Source: W11650 sp963545585 (lineage in GTDB: Bacteria > Bacillota > Clostridia > Lachnospirales > Vallitaleaceae). Taken from it: a stretch of DNA of 19,362 bases. Below, piece after piece: positions 7,605 to 13,815 of the stretch; positions within the stretch are counted from its first letter, which is position 1, and each line of letters begins with the position of its first letter. The notes beneath the pieces are model-generated. The model was not told the DNA's origin. It worked only from the letters and a program-made list of their open reading frames with translations, and made no database searches. Location: NCBI GenBank assembly GCA_963545585.1, contig CAUUKX010000035.1, positions 1 to 19,362 on the forward strand, read 5' to 3'. The translations under genes and the position numbers were made by a program.

Positions 7605-10010
7605 CTAATTTTCTTTTCCTTGTTTTATCGTAAAGGTCAACTTCTCCTTAACAACCCGGATACTGACGGTATCACCCGCTTTGATCCGGCCTTCTAAGAT
7701 TTGATTGGCCAGTTCATCTTCAATATGTTCCTGAATTGCCCGCTTAATCGGCCTAGCTCCGTAATTTTTATTATAGCCTTTCTGGGCAATAAAGCTGACC
7801 GCTGTCGGCGTCAGACGCAGGAAAATCCCCCGGGCGGCCAAAAGCCGCTTTGCCAAATCTTCAAACAGCAAACCGACAATTCGTTTAATATCGTCCTCGG
7901 ATAAGCTGTGAAAAACAATCAGCTCATCCAAGCGGTTAATAAACTCCGGCCGGAACAGGCGCTTGACCTCGTCCATGACTTTCTTTTTCATGGCCTTATG
8001 ATCCTGCTCCCGGTTCTCCGTCGTCTGAAAGCCGAGTGAATTCTGATTGACCAGATTTTGCGCACCTAAGTTCGATGTCAGAATAATGATTGTGTTTTTA
8101 AAATCAACCCGGCGGCCATGTGAATCGGTGATATGCCCGTCATCCAGCACTTGCAGCAAAATATTGAACACATCGGGATGTGCCTTTTCAATCTCGTCAA
8201 ATAAGAGGATGGAATAAGGCTTCTGCCGGATTTTTTCACTGAGCTGACCGCCGTCCTCATGCCCGACATAGCCGGGCGGCGAGCCGATAAACTTGGCCAC
8301 ACTGTGCTTTTCCATGTATTCGGACATATCAACCCGAATCAGCATATTTTTATCCCCAAACAAAATCTCGGCTAAAGCCTTGGATAGTTCTGTCTTGCCC
8401 ACGCCGGTCGGCCCTAAAAACAGAAAAGAACCAACCGGTTTCGCCGGATCTTTGACCCCGACCCGGCCTCTTTTGATTGCCCGACTGACCGCTTCAACCG
8501 CTTCATCCTGACCGATAATCTTTTGCTTCAGCCGCTCGTCTAAATGCCGCAGCCGCTCACTTTCCTCTTCACTCAGCTGCTTAACGGGAATGCCCGACCA
8601 ATCTGACACTACCTCGGCAATCCGCTCTTTATCCACCACATAGCCACCATCACCGCTTTGCTTCAGGCCTTCTTTTTTTCGCTCTAACTTGCGCTGTAAC
8701 ATTTTGACCAGCGGCAAATCCCCTTGCCTCAGCGCTTCGGCTCTTTCCGCCTGCCATTTGCGGATTTCCCGTCCGCCCGTTTCCGGCAGCAGCTCCCAGC
8801 GTCCCATTTTGGTCTTGGAAGCCGCCTCGTCCAAAACATCAATTGCTTTATCCGGCAGCAGCCGGTCGGAAATATAGCGAACCGACAACCGGACTGCATC
8901 CATCAGCGCCTCATCGGTGATGCTAACTTGATGAAACTCTTCATAAATCGGCTTTAGCTCACGCAAAATCTGAATCGTTTCTTCTTCCGTCGGTTCCTCG
9001 ACATGAATCGGCTGAAAGCGTCTTTCCAGCGCTCCGTCCTTTTCAAAATATTTCCGGTATTCCTCCTGCGTGGTAGCGCCGATAACTTGCAGATTTCCTC
9101 TGGCCAGCTGCGGTTTTAAAATATTGGCCGCATCCAGCGAGCCTTCCGCACCGCCCGCTCCAATCATGGTATGAATCTCGTCAATAAACAGAATAATCTG
9201 AGCGCTGCTTATCACTTCTTCCAGCACTGCCCGAATCCGCTCCTCAAACTCGCCCCGGTACTTTGACCCGGCCACCATGGATGACAGATTTAAGGCCATC
9301 AGTCTTTTCTTTTTCAGATTATCCGGCACTTCTCCGGCGGCAATCCGCTGCGCCAAACCTTCCACAATAGCGGTTTTGCCTACGCCCGGCCCGCCAACTA
9401 AACAGGGATTGTTTTTGGTTCGGCGGCTTAAAATTTGAATCAGCCTGTTAATTTCCCGGCGCCGGCCGATAATCGGATCAAAGACTTTAGCCTTAGCTTC
9501 TTCCGTTAAATCTTTGGCATATTTTTCCAACACGCCGCCTTCTCTTTTATCACGGGCATATTTTAGTTTTTGGCTGCGGTAATCCTGACCGATCGATTTT
9601 AAAAGAGCCTGATAGACATTGGTACCAGATACGCCCAAAAGATCAAGCATCCGGCTGCCCATGCTATCGGCATCCTGTAAAATGGCGATTAAAATATGCT
9701 CCGTGCCCGTCTGCTGGCTTTTCATTTTGGCGGCAATCTCCGCCGCTCCCGCCAGCACCCGCTCTGCGCCCGGGGTATAGCCCCTAGCTTCCTTGCGGAC
9801 AACCGGCTCTTTTCGCTTCATTTCCTTTAATTTTTCTGATACTACACCATAGGTTAAATTATGCGCTTCCAGCACTTCCGAGGCCAAATTGGCGCTGTGC
9901 AAAAGCCCCAGCAGAATATGTTCCGTGCCGATCTGGCCGCTGCTCAAATTCTGCGCCGCCGCCGCAGCATGTTCCAAAGCCTCCCGGGCTTTTAATGTCA
10001 ATTCTTTCAA
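7605..10010 (-). CDS. clpC: ATP-dependent Clp protease ATP-binding subunit ClpC
   Basis: An 801-residue Hsp100/AAA+ unfoldase that feeds substrates to the ClpP peptidase. Two N-terminal Clp repeats (about residues 1-140) carry the paired GTEHILLGLL and GTEHILIAIL motifs. The first AAA+ module has Walker A GGPGVGKT (206-213) and IDEIHTMIGAG; a coiled middle domain with a UVR-like stretch follows; the second module has GPTGVGKTEL and LFDEIEKAHPD. The tripeptide LGF in NSLGFQTT fits the ClpP-docking loop, so it should work with ClpP. Translation starts at TTG (10010), supported by AGGAGG at 10019-10024 with 8 nt spacing. ctsR, mcsA and mcsB, which precede clpC in Bacillus, are absent, and no CtsR-type direct repeat of GGTCAAA was seen upstream. 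It heads the operon with the small gene and radA. Confidence 0.96.
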   Translation of the reverse strand: MKELTLKAREALEHAAAAAQNLSSGQIGTEHILLGLLHSANLASEVLEAHNLTYGVVSEKLKEMKRKEPVVRKEARGYTPGAERVLAGAAEIAAKMKSQQTGTEHILIAILQDADSMGSRMLDLLGVSGTNVYQALLKSIGQDYRSQKLKYARDKREGGVLEKYAKDLTEEAKAKVFDPIIGRRREINRLIQILSRRTKNNPCLVGGPGVGKTAIVEGLAQRIAAGEVPDNLKKKRLMALNLSSMVAGSKYRGEFEERIRAVLEEVISSAQIILFIDEIHTMIGAGGAEGSLDAANILKPQLARGNLQVIGATTQEEYRKYFEKDGALERRFQPIHVEEPTEEETIQILRELKPIYEEFHQVSITDEALMDAVRLSVRYISDRLLPDKAIDVLDEAASKTKMGRWELLPETGGREIRKWQAERAEALRQGDLPLVKMLQRKLERKKEGLKQSGDGGYVVDKERIAEVVSDWSGIPVKQLSEEESERLRHLDERLKQKIIGQDEAVEAVSRAIKRGRVGVKDPAKPVGSFLFLGPTGVGKTELSKALAEILFGDKNMLIRVDMSEYMEKHSVAKFIGSPPGYVGHEDGGQLSEKIRQKPYSILLFDEIEKAHPDVFNILLQVLDDGHITDSHGRRVDFKNTIIILTSNLGAQNLVNQNSLGFQTTENREQDHKAMKKKVMDEVKRLFRPEFINRLDELIVFHSLSEDDIKRIVGLLFEDLAKRLLAARGIFLRLTPTAVSFIAQKGYNKNYGARPIKRAIQEHIEDELANQILEGRIKAGDTVSIRVVKEKLTFTIKQGKEN

Positions 10011-10018
10011 GGAATTTT

Positions 10019-10024
10019 CCTCCT
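10019..10024 (-). promoter_or_regulatory. Ribosome binding site deciding the TTG start of clpC
   Basis: AGGAGG on the minus strand, 8 nt before TTG at 10010. No ATG is available in the right place, so this site fixes the start. Confidence 0.75.
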
Positions 10025-10186
10025 GTTTTTCCGTTTATTCCATCTGGCTCGCTGGCTGCTGTCGTCGGCACTGGCTCTGATTTTTTCTTTTTCATTCTTT
10101 TCGCCAACCGCTGAGCCAACTCCTGCCAGAAGTGATTCTAACTGGATATAACCACCTGCATGGTTTTGCTGTCAGCCAGCCGCTCT

Positions 10187-10214
10187 ATAATATGTCTAAT
10201 ATTCTTAGCTTCAA
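10187..10214 (-). promoter_or_regulatory. Probable sigma-A-type promoter of the clpC operon
   Basis: TTGAAG and TATTAT are separated by 16 bp on the minus strand. The implied leader is about 170 nt with no clear gene in it. A weak 4-bp stem (ATTG/CAAT at 10218-10231) followed by six T overlaps the upstream side of this promoter and might end the NERD-gene transcript. Confidence 0.5.
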
Positions 10215-10250
10215 AAAATTGCTCTAACAATATAAAAAATATCTAAAAAT

Positions 10251-10952
10251 TTAATCAATGGTTTCCATCAAATCTTCAATGATTTTGTTTTGCACAAAAT
10301 CAGAAATATAATCTTGGTCATGCCTTTTAATATAATCAATCACCAGCACTGGCTGGTCAATGATTTTTACTTTTTCACTTTCCACCTCCAGCCGCCCCTC
10401 TCCCGAGAAGTACAGAATCGGAATCGCCCGATAGGAATGGCCGCGGCTGGCCAAAAAGCTGTCAATTCCCTTTTTATGCCCTAAGATTTGCAGAATCGGA
10501 TTATAAATTTCCGACACATACTTATCCTTACTCTTGCCGATTTTGGTTTTTTTCAGCATTTTATCGCTTTCCTTGCCGCGAATGATGCCCCGCATATTTT
10601 TGGCTTCCATGATAAAAATACCGTTTCGGCCGATAATCACAAAATCAATCTGACTGGACTTATTGCCGCTGACCAGCTTAACATCTGTCAGAATCTTATA
10701 GCCCTTGGGCAGCCGGTTAATAAGTTCAAACACTTTCTTTTCACCGCCCAGGCCGGTTTTTAAAATCCGGTAATTATTCAGGCTGTCCAGTATCTTTAGA
10801 AAAATCAACTGAATACCCAAAAAAGAAAACATTTGCGTAATCTCAAGTAGCGCCAGACAAACCGCCGCCAGTATCCCGTAAAACAGCCACTCTAAGTAGA
10901 GCTTGCGGATTTGAGAATGCAAATGATTTGATTTTTTTATAATCTGTGCCAT
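10251..10952 (-). CDS. Membrane-anchored NERD-domain protein
   Basis: 233 residues. One or two hydrophobic segments (about 22-37 and 41-57) are followed by a NERD (nuclease-related) domain. The nuclease-like core is visible: GLGGEKKVFELI with Glu71, QIDFVIIGRNGIFIMEAKN with Asp103 and the Glu116-x-Lys118 pair, the pattern shared with PD-(D/E)xK endonucleases. The catalytic residues look intact, so nuclease activity is plausible, though NERD proteins are poorly characterised. Start at 10952 follows AAAGGAG with 5 nt spacing; the frame is open further back to 11072 but across the promoter. It is a single-gene unit between clpC and an unrelated membrane protein. Whether it acts in defence, DNA turnover or signalling cannot be said. 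Confidence 0.85.
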   Translation of the reverse strand: MAQIIKKSNHLHSQIRKLYLEWLFYGILAAVCLALLEITQMFSFLGIQLIFLKILDSLNNYRILKTGLGGEKKVFELINRLPKGYKILTDVKLVSGNKSSQIDFVIIGRNGIFIMEAKNMRGIIRGKESDKMLKKTKIGKSKDKYVSEIYNPILQILGHKKGIDSFLASRGHSYRAIPILYFSGEGRLEVESEKVKIIDQPVLVIDYIKRHDQDYISDFVQNKIIEDLMETID

Positions 10953-10976
10953 GATTTCTCCTTTTGGGGTCGTCTT

Positions 10977-10985
10977 AGTATACCA
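10977..10985 (-). promoter_or_regulatory. Extended -10 promoter of the NERD gene
   Basis: TGGTATACT reads on the minus strand, an extended -10 element (TGnTATACT) 24 bp before the start codon. No good -35 box is present, which extended -10 promoters tolerate. Confidence 0.5.
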
Positions 10986-11095
10986 TAGATTCCCCAAAAA
11001 TAAAATAATTTCTCCGTATTTTCCTTGGCATTTTATAACCAAATTACCCAAGCAGCAGTTTTGTTTTGCCAAGTCTGAAACACCATTTTCCCTTT

Positions 11096-11110
11096 GCCGC
11101 TATAAGCGGC
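11096..11110. repeat. Perfect hairpin after the 216-residue membrane protein gene
   Basis: GCCGCT-ATA-AGCGGC, a 6-bp perfect stem starting 5 bases after the stop codon at 11115. In the direction of transcription the next bases are AAAGGG, with no U-run; on the plus strand TTGTTTATTT follows. It may protect the mRNA 3' end or work as a weak terminator. Confidence 0.4.
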
Positions 11111-11114
11111 TTGT

Positions 11115-11765
11115 TTATTTGCGCAATAAAATCGGCAGTAATTCCTTAACCAGTTCCATATCCCGCGCATTCACATAAACAGCCAAATATCCCTGAAAAT
11201 CACCCGGTAAAAGCCGACCGACGGGGCTGTCTTTGGAAACGGCAAAAGCCACTGCTGTTTTTTGACCGTCCTTTACCCCCATTACTGGTGATTCGGCGGC
11301 ATATTCTGCCTGCTCGTCTGCCGTCAGATAATCAGCTAAAGGCAGTAATATTTCATCTTCCATAAAATAGTCCAAATGCTCCCGATTCAAAATCAAAATA
11401 TCCAGTTCACCAGTACTGGCTTTGCCCAGCAGCTTCGCCGTCATTGCCATTTGCATTTGCGGGTCATTTTTTTCGGAAAAATATAGGATCTCCATGAGAG
11501 CAGTTTTGTCCTTTGTTTTTTCTTCGACAACTTTTTTGACCTCTGCCTGCAATGCCTCTATTCCATTTGGATCGGCATAGGGCGCAGTCATCGTAACATC
11601 GACAATGACCTGCTTCGGCGGGTTAAAAACATAATGATTGAGCAGCGAAAATAGGATTATCAGTGCCGCTACGCCGCCCAGAATATGGAATTTATAATAT
11701 TCGATGATGTATTCTTTTTTTTCCTGATGATTTAATTCCTTAAAGCTTTTGCCGTATCTTTCCAT
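11115..11765 (-). CDS. Membrane-anchored protein of unknown function
   Basis: 216 residues, family not recognised. A charged cytoplasmic head (residues 1-26, including LNHQEKKEYIIEYYKFH) leads into one membrane helix (about 28-46), leaving some 170 residues outside. The outer part is acidic and alternates strands and helices; phrases such as GELDILILNREHLDYFMED and LLPLADYLTADEQ resemble solute-binding-protein folds, but this is only an impression. The start at 11765 has GGAGG with 4 nt spacing and agrees with the head-helix layout. An extended -10 promoter lies about 125 bp upstream. It appears to be transcribed alone and ends at a perfect hairpin. Confidence 0.75.
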   Translation of the reverse strand: MERYGKSFKELNHQEKKEYIIEYYKFHILGGVAALIILFSLLNHYVFNPPKQVIVDVTMTAPYADPNGIEALQAEVKKVVEEKTKDKTALMEILYFSEKNDPQMQMAMTAKLLGKASTGELDILILNREHLDYFMEDEILLPLADYLTADEQAEYAAESPVMGVKDGQKTAVAFAVSKDSPVGRLLPGDFQGYLAVYVNARDMELVKELLPILLRK

Positions 11766-11890
11766 GCCGCCTCCAACTTGCTGTTTCTATGATTGTCTCT
11801 ATCCGTCTGCCCTAATTCTTTCCTTATTTCAGCGCCAGCTGCTGCGCAGACCCAAAAGAAAAAAAAAGAAAAAGATAGTTAACTCTTTAG

Positions 11891-11899
11891 ATTATACCA
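11891..11899 (-). promoter_or_regulatory. Extended -10 promoter of the 216-residue membrane protein gene
   Basis: TGGTATAAT on the minus strand, a perfect -10 hexamer with the upstream TG. The -35 region (TCGCAC at 17 bp) is poor. The leader would be about 120 nt. Confidence 0.6.
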
Positions 11900-12001
11900 C
11901 AATTTCAGCATAAGTGCGAGCAAATCCTGCGGATTTTCTTTTCTTACCCTATTCTTACTCTATCTCATTATCCGCGCCCTATCTGCTGTTACGATAAAAC
12001 A

Positions 12002-12066
12002 ACGCCGTGCTTTCCTGCCAATCTTTTCCTATCCTCAGCAAAAAGATTTCCAGATAAACACGGCGT
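12002..12066. terminator. Long imperfect hairpin, probable bidirectional terminator or palindromic repeat
   Basis: The 65-base unit folds on itself almost end to end. The outer stem ACGCCGTG/CACGGCGT (8 bp) continues through a partly paired zone to an inner perfect stem AATCTTTT/AAAAGATT (8 bp); about 23 of 26 positions pair, counting G-U. On the plus strand ACTTTTTTT follows, a strong terminator signature; on the minus strand TGTTTTATC follows. It lies 8 bp after the stop of the 173-residue gene. The stem is much longer than most terminators, so a palindromic repeat unit that also terminates transcription is possible. Confidence 0.7.
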
Positions 12067-12073
12067 ACTTTTT

Positions 12074-12595
12074 TTAATTATTGGGGTAAGAATAAATCTC
12101 CTTGTCCTCTAATGCATAATTTCTTTGCAAATCACTTTTTTTCATAGAGCGCAATACATATTTGATTGTTTTTTCATCTTCAACTCTTTCTAATGAAGAA
12201 AATGCCAAATCAGGATTGCTTAAACTCCCAACTTTTATGTCATACTCCCATAAACGAACATCCACCGTATGTGGATTAAACACTAAAAACCACAACTTGG
12301 GATAGCGAAAAAAATAAAATCCGTATGCTTTCCTATAATAAACAGCTTCACTATACTTTTGGTATGCCTCTTTCCATTTGGAAATACCGGATTCCCCATT
12401 CAAATCAATATAGCCCTTTTTTACCAATTCTTCTATGGAAATATCCTGCGGCAAAGCAAGCATGGAATAATAGCCTTGCTCTACAACTTGATTATAATCC
12501 GGCTTTTGAAAGGCAAAATATCCGGTTGCAACTGCAACAACACCTAAGATAATACCAAGTAATAGCAAAACATATTTTCTGTTTTTAAATTTCAT
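12074..12595 (-). CDS. Membrane-anchored protein of unknown function, second gene of the secreted-peptide pair
   Basis: 173 residues, family not recognised. A basic head MKFKNRKY is followed by one hydrophobic segment (about 9-28) that could be a membrane anchor or uncleaved signal; the rest should lie outside. The outer part is rich in Tyr, Phe, Trp and Lys, with clusters such as YQKYSEAVYYRKAYGFYFFRYPKLWF (given here as the region around residues 78-103). The DISIEELVKKGYIDLNG segment might be a small helix-strand motif. The ATG at 12595 lies inside the last codons of the upstream 63-residue gene (overlap ATGAAATTTAA), and no ribosome site is near, so it depends on translational coupling. 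Codon use is AT-richer than the neighbouring housekeeping genes, which suggests separate ancestry. Confidence 0.7.
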   Translation of the reverse strand: MKFKNRKYVLLLLGIILGVVAVATGYFAFQKPDYNQVVEQGYYSMLALPQDISIEELVKKGYIDLNGESGISKWKEAYQKYSEAVYYRKAYGFYFFRYPKLWFLVFNPHTVDVRLWEYDIKVGSLSNPDLAFSSLERVEDEKTIKYVLRSMKKSDLQRNYALEDKEIYSYPNN

Positions 12596-12776
12596 AGGCA
12601 TAACCAACTATCCCTGTCAATGTTTTCATATCTCTATCCATCCATCCATAATTTAATGGTTTCGTTCTTGCGGCAACCCATTCATTTAAATCAACAACCT
12701 TTTCTTGTGCATAAGACAATGTTTGAAAACCAGAAACAAATAAACAAACAGCTAAAACTAATGATAATTTTTTCAT
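12585..12776 (-). CDS. Small secreted peptide precursor, 63 residues
   Basis: MKKLSLVLAVCLFVSGFQTLSYAQ is a textbook Sec signal peptide with a likely cut after SYA near residue 23, leaving about 40 residues. The mature part (starting QEKVVDLNEWVAARTKPLNY) has Trp, Tyr and Met residues, no cysteine in the mature portion and no lipobox. The ATG at 12776 follows AAGGAG with 7 nt spacing, and a well-placed promoter lies upstream, so the gene is very probably real although short. It overlaps the next gene by 11 bases. Possible roles are a secreted signal, a small toxin or bacteriocin with its partner downstream, or the remnant of a longer exported protein; none can be confirmed. Confidence 0.65.
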   Translation of the reverse strand: MKKLSLVLAVCLFVSGFQTLSYAQEKVVDLNEWVAARTKPLNYGWMDRDMKTLTGIVGYAYEI

Positions 12777-12820
12777 AACTAATCTCCTTATTATCTTTAA
12801 CATTATCTGTTATATTTATT

Positions 12821-12849
12821 ATTTTAATTGCTTTCTATATAAACATCAA
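12821..12849 (-). promoter_or_regulatory. Promoter of the secreted-peptide pair
   Basis: TTGATG and TAAAAT are separated by exactly 17 bp on the minus strand, each one or two bases from consensus. The implied start site is about 40 nt before the ATG at 12776. Confidence 0.6.
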
Positions 12850-12857
12850 GTCTTGAT
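12845..12857. promoter_or_regulatory. Palindrome overlapping the -35 box, possible operator
   Basis: ATCAAG-T-CTTGAT is a perfect 6-bp inverted repeat around one base. It overlaps the -35 hexamer of the peptide-pair promoter, the classic position for a repressor. No cognate regulator can be named. Confidence 0.45.
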
Positions 12858-12944
12858 TTTTTTTAAATTTATGGTACATTAAAATAATGAGGATAATTTA
12901 TTTTCCCATTCAAGCGTTAATTCGTAAAACTTATCTCTCCCCAA

Positions 12945-13478
12945 CTAATTACTAATCCCATTCGGAATGATGACATCCCTAAGCAGTGCATTTTCTTCTT
13001 TAATCCGCAAAAACAAAACAACGGCATACAGCGGCGCTAAAACAGCTCCCGCATACCACGCATGGCATAATAAAACCAAACCCGTCAGTTCCGGCACGAT
13101 ATTTAAGAAATAATTCGGATGCTTCACTACCCGAAACAGCCAATGATTGTTAAATTTATGATTTTTTACCAGCATCAGCTTAACCGTCCAAATCCCCGAC
13201 AGCAGATTTACCACCACATACAGCATAATCATAGAAAAAGCCATAAGCACCAAACCCGCCCAGCTAAAAGCATCTAACTGCACATTTCTGACAACCGCTT
13301 CTACCGGCGCCGCTGCATAAAACAAAATATGCAAAATCGTAATCCGCTTGGAATTTGCCGCTCCATATTCTTTTCCACCGTTTGCCAAAATCGCTTTTTC
13401 ATTCTTAATGGATATTTTAAGAAATGCCAAACGAATCACAAAAATCAAAGCCACCACTGCACAAATCATATAACTCAT
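12945..13478 (-). CDS. Isoprenylcysteine carboxyl methyltransferase (ICMT) family membrane protein, YpbQ-like
   Basis: 177 residues, almost entirely hydrophobic, with about four to five membrane segments. The family signature of SAM-dependent membrane methyltransferases is visible: VVKHPNYFLN (His120-Pro121-Asn122-Tyr123) and RIKEENALL (Arg158, Glu161, Glu162) near the C-terminus. The length and the RxKEE motif fit the bacterial YpbQ subgroup; in Bacillus subtilis the YpbQ protein O-methylates alkylpyrones made by the adjacent type III polyketide synthase. No such synthase is nearby, so the substrate is unknown. The ATG at 13478 has only a distant AAAGG. A leader hairpin (TTTGCC/GGCAAA, 13509-13544) follows the promoter. 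It is transcribed alone. Confidence 0.82.
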   Translation of the reverse strand: MSYMICAVVALIFVIRLAFLKISIKNEKAILANGGKEYGAANSKRITILHILFYAAAPVEAVVRNVQLDAFSWAGLVLMAFSMIMLYVVVNLLSGIWTVKLMLVKNHKFNNHWLFRVVKHPNYFLNIVPELTGLVLLCHAWYAGAVLAPLYAVVLFLRIKEENALLRDVIIPNGISN

Positions 13479-13557
13479 TTTTCACTGCACCTTTCTTTGC
13501 ACCTGATATTTGCCAACCGCCCCTGAAAAAAAATTAGCGGCAAAAAACATAAAAAAT

Positions 13558-13586
13558 ATTATATATCTATTTTCTTGGAATTTCAT
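13558..13586 (-). promoter_or_regulatory. Probable promoter of the ICMT-family gene
   Basis: TATAAT on the minus strand at 13558-13563 with ATGAAA 17 bp upstream. The -35 box is weak and lies inside a palindrome, TTCATT-ATA-AATGAA at 13582-13596, which may be a regulator site. Confidence 0.45.
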
Positions 13587-13685
13587 TATAAATGAATTAT
13601 AATTTTCTAAACTTTTCTCTGCTAACTTCCCTTTTTGGCGGCGCATACCTTATTCCTGCCCCGCCAAAAATCAGCACATAACAAA

Positions 13686-13784
13686 GGAACTGCTGCATTT
13701 TAAGAGTTTTGCACAAGCGATAGGATGACATTCTATTGAAATGCCTCTGCACCCTTTGCACAATCTCTATTTTGCAGCAGCTCC
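13686..13784 (-). terminator. Long-range hairpin after the permease gene, probable terminator or structured RNA
   Basis: GGAGCTGCTGCA and TGCAGCAGTTCC on the minus strand pair over 12 bp (one G-U), enclosing about 75 nt. Inside, AGAG/CTCT adds a second helix, and CATT/AATG could form an apical stem. TTTGTTATG follows on the transcript side, a weak U-run. It starts 31 bp after the permease stop. The large loop is unusual for a simple terminator. Confidence 0.55.
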
Positions 13785-13815
13785 CTCATAGTCAATTTAT
13801 CTCGTATTCTTTCAT

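Larger units (their letters stand above)
11766..12073. other. 308-bp intergenic stretch
   Basis: No gene was found on either strand. It holds the extended -10 promoter at 11891-11899, a small stem AAATCC-TGC-GGATTT at 11932-11946 followed by a pyrimidine-rich tract on the plus strand, and the long hairpin at 12002-12066. Confidence 0.7.
13479..13815. other. 337-bp intergenic stretch
   Basis: No gene was found on either strand. The left third is the leader and promoter of the ICMT-family gene. The right third is the long hairpin structure at 13686-13784 after the permease gene. Between them is AT-rich DNA and a GC-rich segment near 13635-13670 in which GGCGG and CCGCC lie about 25 bp apart; nothing else is evident. 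Confidence 0.6.

Noticed and set aside
9859..10119. Minus-strand frame overlapping the start of clpC, considered as a remnant of mcsA or an N-terminal extension
   Set aside because: It is out of frame with clpC, has no zinc-binding cysteine pattern of McsA, and lacks a usable ribosome site.
10080..10240. Short open frame on the minus strand (about 30 codons, containing NIRHIIERLADSKTMQVV) between the NERD gene and clpC
   Set aside because: No ATG or ribosome site, it overlaps the proposed promoter, and its length is expected by chance.
11932..11946. Plus-strand terminator AAATCC-TGC-GGATTT followed by a pyrimidine tract
   Set aside because: No plus-strand gene or promoter exists upstream that it could serve; probably a chance stem.
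12585..12776. Lactococcin-972-type bacteriocin
   Set aside because: The mature peptide lacks a recognisable family pattern, and no bacteriocin-associated transporter lies directly beside it; only a generic secreted peptide is supported.
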